Assembly (NCBI RefSeq): GCF_043641665.1
Contig: NC_092190.1
Location: 10,875,548 to 10,939,547, forward strand
Source: Enoplosus armatus
Lineage: Eukaryota; Chordata; Actinopteri; Centrarchiformes; Enoplosidae
Reading direction: 5' to 3'
DNA length: 64,000 nucleotides
How positions within the stretch are numbered: the first letter of the stretch is position 1; each line of letters begins with the position of its first letter. The translations under genes were made by a program, and so were the position numbers. The notes under the pieces are model-generated. The model did not search any database and was not told the DNA's origin. It worked only from the letters and a program-made list of their open reading frames with translations. This document shows, in pieces, positions 24,181 through 34,769 of the stretch.

Positions 24181-25659
24181 TGCACAAACTGTTATTAACG
24201 AGGTGTTACATATAAAAAAATGTTGTTATTGTTATCTCTGTTATTCACTCTTATTGGGGTGACACGGAAGCAGCCAAGACGGGAAATTTGAGCAAACACA
24301 TAGTCAATGCATTCCTGTCATTCCCCGCCCCGACTAAACTATGGTGGCATGCCTTGTGTTCTGGCGTCAATCCATGGAACAGGGCTTCAATGGCAAAAGG
24401 AAATATTTACCTCCCTTTGTAATAACAGGGAGAAGAATAGTGTCCAGGGCCACGACATAATGAATGAGCATCAATGAAGCATACACCACTTTTCCTGTCT
24501 TTCTGCGTCAAACTGACCAGTGACAACAACATTCTTGATTAGTGACAAATCAACAACATGGCAGCTAATGTCAAGTGTAAACTGCTGATTAGGGGTTTGC
24601 TGATATGGAAACACTGAAAGCAAACCTTTTCAACAGTTCTCATTCTTGTAAGTCATAATGTAATGTACTCACTGCCACGACTTCCAGAAAGTAGGTGAGT
24701 GGTTTAAGACAGTAGAGAGGGAGACAGTGACGGCTCAGGTTAAAAGCATGTTTCAAGCCTTCTTGTTCTCCTGGGTAACCCCTACAGGACCTGAACTTCA
24801 TTCTCTTAATTCTACCTTGTTTTACATTTTCCTGGGAGAATCTGAATGTTAATTCGAATCTGACTGTTATCAGGCTATTGAATAGGCGTTATCATCACAC
24901 ATGTCGTCCCAAATTAGAAAGTTTTAGATAATGTCAGAGAATAACGCTTTGAAGCTGGAATACTTTTAACCTCAGCATGCAAGAATATTGCATTGAATGC
25001 AAATCTTTGCATTATACCAGGATATTTCTACTTTTGCTATTCCAAAAGATTTGTCTAATAACTATAGTTTACTGCTCGAGTGATGAGTGATTTCACTTCA
25101 TGCATAATGTGGGAAGGATAACAAAACAGTTGATGCAGTACTATGATCCTCTATTGTGAAAAGCATCAGATGTTCTGGTCCCCTGGTGTCAGTTCATTTC
25201 AACACACATTGTGTTGTAACGAGCTTTCATCACACTGAGCCAACAGAGAAATTCCTCATCTTTTAAAGAAACATCTTTTAAAGTTGTGAAACATCAGATT
25301 ACTGAGATGCCATGTTATCTGAAAACTGACCAGACGCTGAGAGAAACAGGGGAAAAAACCCAGGGTCATGACAATGTGGAAGTTTGAATACATTTTATTA
25401 TTCAAAATCTTCACCAACTTGTAGGTTTGGCATGAGCCCTACTTTTCAAGTAGATAACACTCCCGTTTTTCATTAAACTTTCTTTTGCATAGAACAGTTT
25501 AAAATTTTGCACATCAGATTAGGTTCTCGCCATTAATGTTCCCCCTTTGGGATTTTACCTGTTACGAGCTCATCTTCAGCTCCACTTTGTGTATGTGTGT
25601 CTCTGTGTCTTTGTGTTTGTGTTTCTTTTTACATACTGTTCTATTTTTCTCTTGTTTCA

Positions 25660-25916
25660 CTCTACAGAGCTGCACAGCAAAACATAAATGATCTGGGAAC
25701 GATTAGAGGTGGTGGGAGTCATCCACTCCAGCAGTGTGGCTGTGGGAGGTGGGGTGGTGGTGGTGGAGGGTGTCCAAGATCCAGTTTCAAGCATTCTTGT
25801 CAGCAAACAGATACCACGCTGAAGTGTCCTTGAGCAAGACAATGAATCTCTAAAGACTTCAGGGTGGCTGACACTCATACCTCATTTTACATGAAATAAA
25901 GACCCAATTTCAATTT
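25660..25916. repeat. Short interspersed repeat-like block
   Basis: Includes GTCCTTGAGCAAGACAATGA, a string resembling recurrent teleost repeats, then ATGAAATAAAGACCCAATTT. Preceded by a TCTACAG acceptor-like site, so a noncoding exon is an alternative. Confidence 0.3.
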
Positions 25917-26364
25917 CTTACTTAACCAAATATTTTTTTACAGGAAGACAAACCATGTTAATGTGATAATTAAGCAATCATTGACACATTTCACTGGAGA
26001 AATCTAAGTGCATGTAAGTGTGACTCCAAAATGTGTTGCATTATACTGCCACCTTGAGGAAGCCACAGTAAAACTGCCATAGACTGCCATAAACAACGTT
26101 CCCTTGTATGGCACTCCCTCTGAGGGCAGATTATGAATTACAGATGAATAAACATCACATCAACCTCTCAAACCAGTCAGGTTGATATTTAACCCATATT
26201 TGCTTCCATCATTTGGGAAAGATTTGTGTGCTTGTGTGTGTGTGTATGTTTTCGTTGCAGGTTAAAATGACTTCCAACACTCGCTTTCCTTTATCAGCTG
26301 GAGGAAATATCAGCATTTTGTATGCCGAAAATTTTCAAGGTCATGACCCACTATCTTTCCCTCT

Positions 26365-26368
<4 letters not shown>

Positions 26369-26407
<39 letters not shown>
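26369..26407. repeat. (CA)n microsatellite
   Basis: About 19 perfect CA units. Confidence 0.95.
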
Positions 26408-26409
<2 letters not shown>

Positions 26410-27203
26410 AAAACCCACTGTTCAGCCGAGCAGAAAAGATTAAAAAAGTAAACAAAGTGTGAGCAGTAGTTGACTGTGTACCTGTGAGCTAATGACTTTG
26501 CTTCTTACTCTAACCACCTGTGCTCTCTGCCAGTGCCTCTTTATTTTGTTCTGTTTTCACTCCAAGGTGTTTTGATTTACTAACCAATTTCATGATGTGG
26601 CCCTCGAAAACCTGGCAAAAGGTTGGTACAATATAGTACAAATATTAATAAAATGTTCTTTATGTGGTTGGCTGCGCTTGAGTGAGATTCAGTGGTTGGA
26701 CAAAATTACTTTAAAGCAGTGGTTTGGGCACCAATGATTTGACCTTCTTTAGAACTCTTTTACTTGTGATCTATGCTGCTTTAAAAACTCCAGCAGTGTA
26801 ACAGTGTTTTCTGTTCCAGTGAAAATTTCTCAATCAGCTTCTTGCTATGAGTAAAGGTGTCCTATATGTACACAAAACAGTTTGGGTTATTTCACTTGAG
26901 AGATTTTTTTTATATGTTTTTTTTCCTGTGCTTTTCTCACTGGATTGAAGTGGGCAGGAAAAAAGGAGGTATCACCGTACTTCCAGGCACCAATTTAGCA
27001 ATATCTGAATCCAAATCTGACAACCGTTGTGAGTCAGTTTGCTGATGTTTCAATGTTGCTGTCAATCAAATATGATCAAACCACACCCACTGAGTGCCTC
27101 TCATTCTTAACTTTAAATTGTATTGTTGCAATAAACCTAATTTACTTGACTGTCTTAAACTTTCTGGAAATACAGAATCATCCTTTGTTTTCCTTCCAAC
27201 CAG

Positions 27204-27533
27204 ATGAGTGCATCTGATTGGTCCAACCTAACCCTTAACCTGGAGGAGTCCCTGACCAGTGCTCTGGGTCATTACCTGGACAACTGGAGGCGTAACGTGA
27301 CAGCTGCAGCCAACGCTTTGGACAAGACCATGGCCGAGGAGAACTTCATGAATGTCATCTGGTATCTGGCAGTGATGATTGGCATGTTTGCCTTCATTGT
27401 TGTGGCCATCCTGGTGAGCACGGTCAAATCCAAGAGGAGAGAGCACTCTAATGACCCCTACCACCAATACATCAAGGAGGACTGGACTGCTCAGATACAG
27501 AGTGACGTCATCACTAACTTTTCAGCAAGATAA
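27204..27533 (+). CDS. kcne2: KCNE2 (MiRP1) potassium channel beta subunit
   Basis: Single-pass accessory subunit of voltage-gated K+ channels (KCNQ1, KCNH2/HERG and others in mammals). 109 aa against 123 in human. Extracellular N-terminus with N-glycosylation sites NLT (8-10) and NVT (31-33); membrane helix about 51-72 (NVIWYLAVMIGMFAFIVVAI); then the KCNE signature STVKSKRREHSNDPYHQYI, identical to human KCNE2 over this stretch. The C-terminus is shorter and diverges after KEDW. The whole CDS lies in one exon. A strong acceptor (CTTCCAACCAG) ends at 27203, directly before the ATG, so the leader comes entirely from an upstream exon not located. Downstream neighbour casq2 is on the same strand. 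Confidence 0.96.
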   Translation: MSASDWSNLTLNLEESLTSALGHYLDNWRRNVTAAANALDKTMAEENFMNVIWYLAVMIGMFAFIVVAILVSTVKSKRREHSNDPYHQYIKEDWTAQIQSDVITNFSAR

Positions 27534-27633
27534 TGCAAGAATACACACTTAACTCACAGCAAATCATCATTAACATCAGTAGCAGCATGACTTGAACAGA
27601 TTTTGATTAAAGTGGTCCTTCTGTAATCAGAAT

Positions 27634-27639
27634 AATAAA
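27634..27639 (+). terminator. kcne2 poly(A) signal
   Basis: AATAAA about 100 bp after the stop codon, followed by GT-rich sequence near 27655-27675. Confidence 0.65.
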
Positions 27640-28860
27640 GTCTAATTGATGTTAAAGGTGTATCTAACTTGTGGTTTAGCTCTTTAGATCTCTAGAGCTT
27701 TAATCCATTAACATCAATAATGCATTAGGGCAGTTTTTCCCAATCTTTTTTGATGTACCACGTTATTGACACCACCTGTTATCTTCCAAATGTGTTCATT
27801 TAAATACATTTTAAAGAGGATGTTATTAAACACTGTTAATTATATAAAAGTGAATGTTGTTACAATTGTATAGTCATGACAAACATAGTGATCCTGAAAT
27901 AATAAAGTTAAAAATGGCTGAATTCCATGTAGATGCTTCAGTTTCAGGGTCCTGGTATTGGTCATGTAGGCTCACTGTCACACTGTCATGGCTTACTGGG
28001 ACACTAGAATGGAACAGAGCCCTTGTTAATGTTATTAGTAACACCTGTCCATTTCCTGCTATATCAAGTCAACATGTCTGCTGTGAAAAAGGCCTAATGA
28101 CAATAATAAGATAAGCCTCGCACCAATAATCCAATTTGTGTATTTATTATTTTTCAAAATTATAATATTATATTATTTTCCAAAAGGTTGAGCTACTCCA
28201 TATTGTTTGCACACATTCCCTGGTAATGGCAGAAAATACCCACATACAAGTAGGAGTTACTGTAACTCTCATAATTCAGCAGGTCATACATGATTTCTAC
28301 CTGCAGGGGGCAGAAGAGGCCACTTCCCAATCAGCTAGAGAACTATTGTACTTGACAGTGGAGATGAAGAAGACGTAAGGGGGGGGCAAAAATAGAGATG
28401 CAGCTGCTGTGGCTTTGTCAATAGTGTAATAATGGTGTATGTGAGGATTAAATATACAGTTTAAGAGGAAGATCTTTGAGTAAATGTGTAGGTTTGTGAA
28501 GAACAAAATGGGGAAAATTACAGTTTATTATTAGAAGCAAAGACAAATCACTCCAAAATAAAACCAAATGTTATGTATAGATAAGAATATATTCATGTAC
28601 ATGGTGCCACATCTGCAGAGCAACAGATGATTTGAGTTGCCCTTTGCACACCTGTTGGCAAATTGTCTCATGAGCTGTCACTTAAAATACACCGCCATTT
28701 TCTACTGCAGCACCAAACCACACATCCACTGTGTTTTTGGTCCTCACAGACTTAAACACCTCAAAATAACTGAACCCCCAAATCTCTGGGGCTCAACTCC
28801 CTCCTCCCACATCACGGACTCCCTCAAAGACCCTACCCCCTTGTGCTATCTCTCTTTTTC
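27640..28860. other. Intergenic spacer between kcne2 and casq2, 5' part
   Basis: Holds a dispersed repeat (27910-28100). No gene is supported. This spacer is where the 21q22-like and 1p13-like gene blocks meet. Confidence 0.55.
27910..28100. repeat. Dispersed repeat, uninterrupted copy (second copy 46745-47095)
   Basis: Shares GATGCTTCAGTTTCAGGGTC, CTCACTGTCACACTGTCATG, GCTTACTGGGACACT and TTAGTAACACCTGT with the vangl1 intron copy. Confidence 0.8.
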
Positions 28861-28870
28861 ACTTGCAGCT

Positions 28871-28880
28871 TTATTTTTAG
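28871..28880 (+). promoter_or_regulatory. MEF2-consensus site upstream of casq2
   Basis: TTATTTTTAG matches YTAWWWWTAR exactly, about 390 bp before the casq2 ATG. MEF2 control fits a cardiac and muscle gene; binding is inferred. Confidence 0.45.
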
Positions 28881-28898
28881 CATTCAAACAACTGGTCT

Positions 28899-28909
28899 CC
28901 TAAAAATGG
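28899..28909 (+). promoter_or_regulatory. CArG-like box upstream of casq2
   Basis: CCTAAAAATGG has seven A/T bases between CC and GG instead of the SRF consensus six; it also resembles a MEF2 core. It lies 19 bp after the perfect MEF2 site. Confidence 0.35.
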
Positions 28910-29268
28910 GCCTGTCCTGCACGGGTAGGGGGAGAGAAGAGAGGAGAGGAGTGCTGCTATGTATGGTATCCACCCCCCCAGTACCTCACAGGCCCGAGAG
29001 TTCTCTTCTTTCGCCTTTGTGTCTGCAGAGAGAAGGCGTGAAGGAGTGATTACAGTGGGAGAAAGAGTTGCTAGGTCCTGAAGATGTTTGTATAAGTTGG
29101 ATTTCTCTGCACGGCTTGGGATGCTTGAGAACTGCCACTGACGGACCAACTTTTACCTCTAAAGCTTTCTGCAGCATTTCCTGCATTTCCCTACCCTTTC
29201 ACAGGGTTTAATACTGTGAAACTAAAATCAAACTCTGACTTTCTGGGGGTGTGTGGTAGCACCGGACC

Positions 29269-29505
29269 ATGCTATCCCTGTGGTTGTTCCTGCTCCCTTG
29301 CCTGAGCCTCGTGCCTCTGGCCCCGGCCGAGAAGGGCCTGGAGTTCCCACAGTATGACGGGAAAGACCGCGTCCTAGATATCAATGACAAGAACTACAAG
29401 AAAGCCTTGAAGACGCACAGCATGCTGTGCCTGTTCTACCATGGGCCCATTCCAGACAGCAAGGAGCTGCAAAAACAACACCAGATGACTGAGTTGGTGC
29501 TGGAG
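29269..29505 (+). CDS. casq2: casq2 exon 1 (signal peptide and start of domain I)
   Basis: 79 codons, phase 0, donor GTAAAG. Hydrophobic leader, then [17 protein letters not shown] and MLCLFYHGP. Confidence 0.94.
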
Positions 29506-32500
29506 GTAAAGTATTTATTACAATGAAGCAGGTAGAGAGGAGGTGCAGGGCCAAAATAAAGAAACAGGACAGAGGGAGAAGAGCAGGGATGAAAAGAAAG
29601 GTGTCACTGAAGGAGATAAAGGAAAGGACAAAGTTTGGTTTGGTGGCAGTGGTATGAGAGCGAGGACACTAACAGTCCAATTAACCAGACTCATATAAAA
29701 GATTTAGAGTGTAACAACTCCACATTAGTGCTCCAATAATCAGAGAGCCAACTGGTGAGACATGAAGCTCCTGATCGTTCCGTTTTAATGTCCGTATGTG
29801 TGAGTGTCGTCAAGGTCAATGTGTATCTGTATGTACTCCATGAGTGCACAACAGTCCAGTGAGATGCAGTGCTGTCACTTAAGGTTATCTCTGTTAGCTT
29901 TATTCAATGTGTGCTTCTATCCCTTAGAAATGTATCAGGGTAATTCTCCCAGCGACTCTCCTCCGCTGGCAGAAATAGGCCAAGAGCTCAGGTGTAGTGT
30001 GTTTTAGAGCAATAACTGTGAAGGGCACAACTATCCTGTCCTCCATTGTAGTTGACTTTGGTGGTCAAAGCAAAAGTAACACAGCTTGAAGGTATTTTTC
30101 ACTCAGGCTCAGCTGAGCAGCTGGATCCACATCTAATTGAAAGATTAAATGAATCTCTCTGTTTGAATCCCACAGTAGGAAACAGTGTGCACTGTGCCCT
30201 GTCTCATGTTACACATGGCTGAGGGTGAACTGCACTCTGATCTGTTGAAGGTAATTTGAGCCAACTTGTGCAGTCCTGACATTAGCTTCACTTATTATAC
30301 ACATCACAGGTGGGCCATGTTACTATACAGTCAGGCACTCATGCACAGTAACCATGTACAAAGATTAACTTTTAAAGCAGATATAGTATTTAACATGTTT
30401 TGTTCCAAATGTCTACACCTTGCAGGTGGCTTTGCAGTCTGTTTGAGATCAGTTCACTTCCTCTTTTTTAATTGTTGGAAAAAAAGGTGCCCTGTGGAAT
30501 TTTCTGGTAAACACACAAAAGATATGACTTAAACCGTGCATTGTTTACATTCGTGTTTGCGTGCGAGCAATTTTCTTCTTCACTGCCATTGTTAGCACAT
30601 TGCTTTGTTTGTTGCCACTGTACTGCCACTAACTGTGGATCAGTGGAATAGCAATAAACCGCTGGCAGGATATGAAACACACCGCCTGCATGCTCTCATG
30701 CGAGCATCCTTGTACACGATACAAACAAAATGGGGACCCACTTGTAAAAACCACAGGATACCTTTGATAACTTTGTAACTTTAATCCGACGAAGCTTGAA
30801 GATGACACATTAATCAATGTGTAAACAAGCTTGTAAGGATCACTTCTGGCAGGACAGAGTCTAACTTTGCTCACCTACTGTACTTCACAGAACAATTGCC
30901 AGAACAATTACATATGCTCTTACTTTGGATATATTTAGAACAAGGCAGTCTGGTGATTATGTAAGTGTGTCTCCATGGCCCCTGGGCAGCTTGAGCACCT
31001 CTGTCATATTGCCAACTTTGGTATTCATTTTCCTTTCTTAAGACCTTACCCGACACTGCGGCCAAGCTCCCACAAGTGCAGCCTCAATGAATACTTTAAC
31101 TGAACTGGGATTATTGTTTCCAGCGCTCAGAATCCAAAATTAATAATTTTCTTTATGTCTTGTTTTTTTTTACATTGTATGTGTTCAGTCCCGTTCTTAC
31201 CATTTAGTCCTTCATGGTCTTTTTTCTTTCGGCTGCAGCTTGCAGCTCAGGTTTTGGAGGAGAAGGACATTGGGTTTGGAATGGTCGACTCCCACAAAGA
31301 CGCAAAGGTGGCAAAGAAACTGGGTGAGCATATGAACACAGCATAACCTTTATTTAGCCTCCTTTGTCTGATTGATACTTGCAAGTCCTGAAAGACAGTA
31401 ATCACAGATTTATTCAAGGGTTTAAAAGTTTAGGAACAGTCTCTGAATGTATGTTTTGACATGTAATTTCCCTCAATCACAGGCCTGGAGGAGGAAAGCA
31501 GTGTGTATGTTTTTAAGGCTGATCGGGTGATCGAGTTTGACGGCTTGCTCTCTGCTAACACCCTGGTGGAGTTCTTGCTGGATGTGAGTAGAGTCATGTA
31601 AGGGCAGATTCCCAGCTGCTAGCACTAATCAACACCAGTCACAGTCACAAACTTTCCCAACTTCTCTCTCCTCTTTCCGTCTGTCTCTAGCTATTGGAGG
31701 AGCCAGTGGAGGTGATAGGAAATGCTCTGGAGCTGAGAGCCTTTGACAGGATGGAGGAAGACATCCGCCTTGTTGGTTACTTCAAGAGCGAGGACTCTGA
31801 TTGTGAGTGTGTGAGGCTGAGGCGTGTATGATATGTTTGTAAAATGTGTGTTTTTTGCTGTCTGAACACAGCTCGGAACCTTGTTAGCTGGGTCTGTGAC
31901 AGGCTTTCTGCTCATGCCCTTCATTATAACATGAGTGCATTTTAACCCCCTCATCTCCATGGATTTACAGATCCATTTTTACCACTGCTGCACACACAGC
32001 TGCCACTGCCTGGTCCCACATCACATGATGTGGAAGAGATGAGTCTAGAGTAGTTTACTTGAGCTGCAGCTACATCCCATTTGACCAACTGTGGGAGCAT
32101 TAAGGGGAGGTCAAAGTTCAGCTATTTCCACTCCCTGATGTGCAAATGTCATGTATACAACAGCCAGAGAAAGCACAAACAGATGTGTGATGAGGAACAA
32201 CAAACCCTACTGCTTCCAACATCATATAATCTCCTTATTCCTCCCTGTTGTCTTTTATCCTCTTTAGACTATGACGCGTTTAAAGAAGCTGCAGAGCATT
32301 TCCAGCCCTACATTAAGTTCTTTGCTACATTTGAGAAATCTGTAAGTAAAAAGCAAACAGACAAATAAACAGATACATCATTATTCTTGAGTGAGTGATC
32401 TGTCTTTGTTGCTTCAGGTGGCCAAGGAGTTGACTCTGAAGTTGAATGAGGTGGATTTCTATGAGCCCTTCATGGAGGAGCCAGTCACCATCCCAGGCAA

Positions 32501-34019
32501 GCCTCACTCTGAGGAGGATCTGGTGGAATTCATAACAGAACACAGACGGTAAACAAATAAACTAAATACTCCAACAAATGTGTATTTAACCAACCTACAT
32601 CTATTGTATAAACACAGAAATGTAAAATCTGATGTGCTTTCTGCGCCATCAGACCAACTCTGAGAAAGCTGCGTGCAGAAGATATGTTTGAGACCTGGGT
32701 GAGCGATGATTGTGTGGCTGCAGGCAACATTAACAGTTTTAAATTTAGCTTCCCCTGACGCTTACAGTAACTTGACATTTATATTTGTCTTCTTCTCAGG
32801 AGGATGATATTGAGGGCACCCACATTGTGGCTTTTGCAGAGGAGGAGGACCCCGGTAAGAGCATGTTATATGTTACACCACTGTTTGTTATTGAAACTAT
32901 AGAACATATTTTGCTGGGTAACTCTTGTGTCTTGACATTCAATCAATAACTCAAACTTTATTTCTTTAGCAGCCTTTTTACAGGTTAGTGACTGACAAGC
33001 TACTAACAAGACAGTACAAATAAACAATTGGATACATTACATACAAATGATAAGACTGAAATGATAAAACCAATAAACCAGATAAAAGACAATAGAAATG
33101 TAAAAACAAGAAAATTTAAATGGAATGTTAAAAAATATAAATTGATTTGAAAATCAGTATAAAAGCTGACCAATATATTAGGTCAAAACTCTGGAAAACA
33201 CTTAACGCTTATTCAGTACCATTCCCGTGTTCACGCTCAATATGAAACTCGATCCAGTTGGCAGTTAGCTTAGCTTAGCATAATGACTGGAAACAGGGAC
33301 AGTTGAGAAATAGAAAACCACAGTGTGTCAGATTTTGTTTCCTCTAGACGGAGTTAGGCTAATTGCTCCCCTGTTTCCAGTCTTTATACTATGCTAAGCT
33401 AACTGGCTGCTGGTTGTAGCCTTATATTTAACTTACAAACATGAGAGTGGTGTCAATCTTCTCATCTAACTCTCAGAGAGAAGAAGCATAATTCCCAAAA
33501 TGTCAAGCTATTTTTTTTTATTTGGTTGTAACGTGTTCTTTCCCTCTGGTCCTAATCAACACCTAATCAAGTTTTGTATCACAGTTGATGTCAATGTGTG
33601 AAATTGCCTCCAGATGGTTACGAGTTCTTGGAGATCCTGAAGGAGGTGGCCAGAGACAACACCCACCTGCCTGACCTCAGCATCATCTGGATTGACCCTG
33701 ATGACTTTCCCCTGGTGAGCCAGGACACCTCTAGGTTTAGACAGACACAGAGGCAGGCAGACAGGAAAGTAGTGAAACATAAAAAAAGAAAACATGTGGA
33801 TAGATATTTAGCTCACAAGCTGCAGGTCTAATGTGATGTTTTTAATGTGATTTTTTTTCTGCTGACCCCCCTCAGCTGATCCCCTACTGGGAGAAGACCT
33901 TCAAGATCGATCTGTTCAGACCACAGATTGGAGTTGTCAATGTTACAGATGTAAGTCCCCGACAACCTGATGACCCGTCTGACACGACAACAACACTGTT
34001 GTGTTGAGTTTCTCCTGAC

Positions 34020-34053
<34 letters not shown>

Positions 34054-34191
34054 ACGCGTGAGCAGGCCGACAGCGTGTGGATGGAGATGGACGATGAGGA
34101 GGACCTGCCCACCGCCCAGGAGCTGGAGGACTGGATCGAGGATGTGCTCTCTGGCAAAGTCAACACTGAGGATGACGATGATGATGATGAA

Positions 34192-34232
<41 letters not shown>

Positions 34233-34347
34233 CGATGATGATGACGATGAAGACAATGATGATGACGATGATGATGAGGAGGATGGCGACAATGATGATG
34301 AAGAGGATGATGACGAAGAGGATGATGATGATGATGATGATGAGTAA
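29269..34347 (+). CDS. casq2: Calsequestrin-2 (cardiac calsequestrin), complete, 11 exons
   Basis: High-capacity Ca2+-binding protein of the sarcoplasmic reticulum lumen that buffers Ca2+ near the ryanodine receptor. Exons: 29269-29505, 31239-31323, 31483-31583, 31691-31802, 32268-32341, 32418-32548, 32653-32698, 32800-32854, 33614-33714, 33876-33950, 34066-34347. All GT/AG borders and phases agree, giving about 432 aa (human CASQ2 399). Signal peptide about 1-20 ([17 protein letters not shown]), mature start near [15 protein letters not shown], then three thioredoxin-like folds and an Asp-rich tail. CASQ2 rather than CASQ1 because of [31 protein letters not shown] and [17 protein letters not shown]. 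The extra length is nearly all in the acidic tail, 59 residues against about 27 in human. Start chosen for the signal peptide. Confidence 0.96.
29506..31238 (+). other. casq2 intron 1
   Basis: 1.7 kb, the longest casq2 intron. No exon, repeat family or RNA gene recognised inside. Confidence 0.6.
31239..31323 (+). CDS. casq2: casq2 exon 2
   Basis: Encodes [20 protein letters not shown] and DAKVAKKL, leaving phase 1. Acceptor GGCTGCAG, donor GTGAGC. Confidence 0.94.
31483..31583 (+). CDS. casq2: casq2 exon 3
   Basis: Encodes [20 protein letters not shown] and [13 protein letters not shown], end of thioredoxin-like domain I. Donor GTGAGT, phase 0. Confidence 0.94.
31691..31802 (+). CDS. casq2: casq2 exon 4
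   Basis: Encodes [20 protein letters not shown] and [12 protein letters not shown]. Acceptor TCTCTAG, leaves phase 1. Confidence 0.94.
32268..32341 (+). CDS. casq2: casq2 exon 5
   Basis: Encodes [20 protein letters not shown] plus FEKS; the [11 protein letters not shown] string is CASQ2-specific. Donor GTAAGT. Confidence 0.94.
32418..32548 (+). CDS. casq2: casq2 exon 6
   Basis: Encodes [20 protein letters not shown] and [18 protein letters not shown] in domain II. Leaves phase 2. Confidence 0.94.
32653..32698 (+). CDS. casq2: casq2 exon 7
   Basis: 46 bp encoding [15 protein letters not shown], a typical short calsequestrin exon. Donor GTGAGC. Confidence 0.94.
32800..32854 (+). CDS. casq2: casq2 exon 8
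   Basis: Encodes [18 protein letters not shown]; donor GTAAGA, leaves phase 1. Confidence 0.94.
32855..33613 (+). repeat. casq2 intron 8, largely filled by two repeats
   Basis: About 32935-33175 looks like a retroelement 3'-end remnant (TCAAACTTTATTTCTTTAGC, then an A-rich run of short blocks). About 33235-33510 is a foldback whose arms GTTAGCTTAGCTTAGCATAA and TATGCTAAGCTAAC pair around CTGGAAACAGGG / CCCTGTTTCCAG. Confidence 0.65.
33614..33714 (+). CDS. casq2: casq2 exon 9
   Basis: Encodes [20 protein letters not shown] and [13 protein letters not shown] in domain III. Donor GTGAGC. Confidence 0.94.
33876..33950 (+). CDS. casq2: casq2 exon 10
   Basis: 25 codons, phase 0 both ends: [20 protein letters not shown] plus VNVTD. 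NVT is the conserved CASQ N-glycosylation site. Confidence 0.94.
34023..34052 (+). repeat. (TG)15 tract 13 bp before the casq2 exon 11 acceptor
   Basis: Fifteen perfect TG units, then CACGCGTGAGCAG and the exon. No ordinary pyrimidine tract lies between repeat and acceptor. Confidence 0.95.
34066..34347 (+). CDS. casq2: casq2 exon 11 (end of domain III and acidic tail)
   Basis: Encodes [20 protein letters not shown] through SGKVNTE, then 59 residues that are Asp/Glu apart from two Asn and one Gly. The acceptor AGCAG is preceded by a (TG)15 tract. Confidence 0.94.
34170..34344 (+). repeat. casq2: In-frame GAT/GAC trinucleotide-type repeat in casq2
   Basis: Long runs of GAT with interspersed GAC, GAA and GAG encode the Asp-rich tail. 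The longest pure GAT runs are about ten codons, long enough to be length-variable. Confidence 0.9.
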
Positions 34348-34363
34348 TCCATAGCCTGAGAAT

Positions 34364-34369
34364 AATAAA
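34364..34369 (+). terminator. First casq2 poly(A) signal
   Basis: AATAAA 16 bp after the stop codon. Later AATAAA occurrences near 34484 and 34561 could serve instead. Confidence 0.5.
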
Positions 34370-34769
34370 TGTTGACTCTTCAGTATTTATTAACATGGAT
34401 TTCAGACAAACTTCTGTACAGTAAAATAACTTTTCACTAAGAAAAATCCAAAATTTGTACCGATTATGTGCCCACTAATATTAATAAATACGTTTATTTA
34501 ATATCCAAAAAAGTCATTTTTCGACAATGTAAATAAGACTGGAATGGGTTTTGGAATTTAAAATAAAAGATACTGTATATATACTCATAATGTCTGGACC
34601 AGACATTTACCTCTCATTACACATGACATTCATTTATATAAATGACGGTAAGGACTGTCAGTGTCAACTATCAGTCATCAAATTCATTTCTTCATTTAAA
34701 CCAGTACATTGTAAGAGAGAACATCACTTACTTTGTAGAGTAAAACATGAATACCAAAAGCAGCAATGA

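Larger units (their letters stand above)
20311..27180. other. Intergenic region between slc5a3 and kcne2
   Basis: No supported coding exon. Contains a degraded repeat (21330-21480), a small foldback (22907-23033), a repeat-derived block (23580-24180), a short repeat with a SINE-like look (25660-25916) and a (CA)n tract. A noncoding kcne2 5' exon must lie somewhere here but could not be placed. Confidence 0.5.

Noticed and set aside
26213..26443. 76-codon ORF running through the (CA)n tract
   Set aside because: Half of it is a Thr-His translation of the microsatellite.
33828..34352. 174-codon minus-strand ORF rich in Ser opposite casq2 exon 11
   Set aside because: It is the antisense reading of the GAT/GAC tail and the TG repeat. 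It also lies opposite confirmed casq2 coding sequence.
34028..34354. Plus-strand ORF rich in Met overlapping casq2 exon 11
   Set aside because: Out-of-frame reading of ATG within GAT repeats; no independent support.
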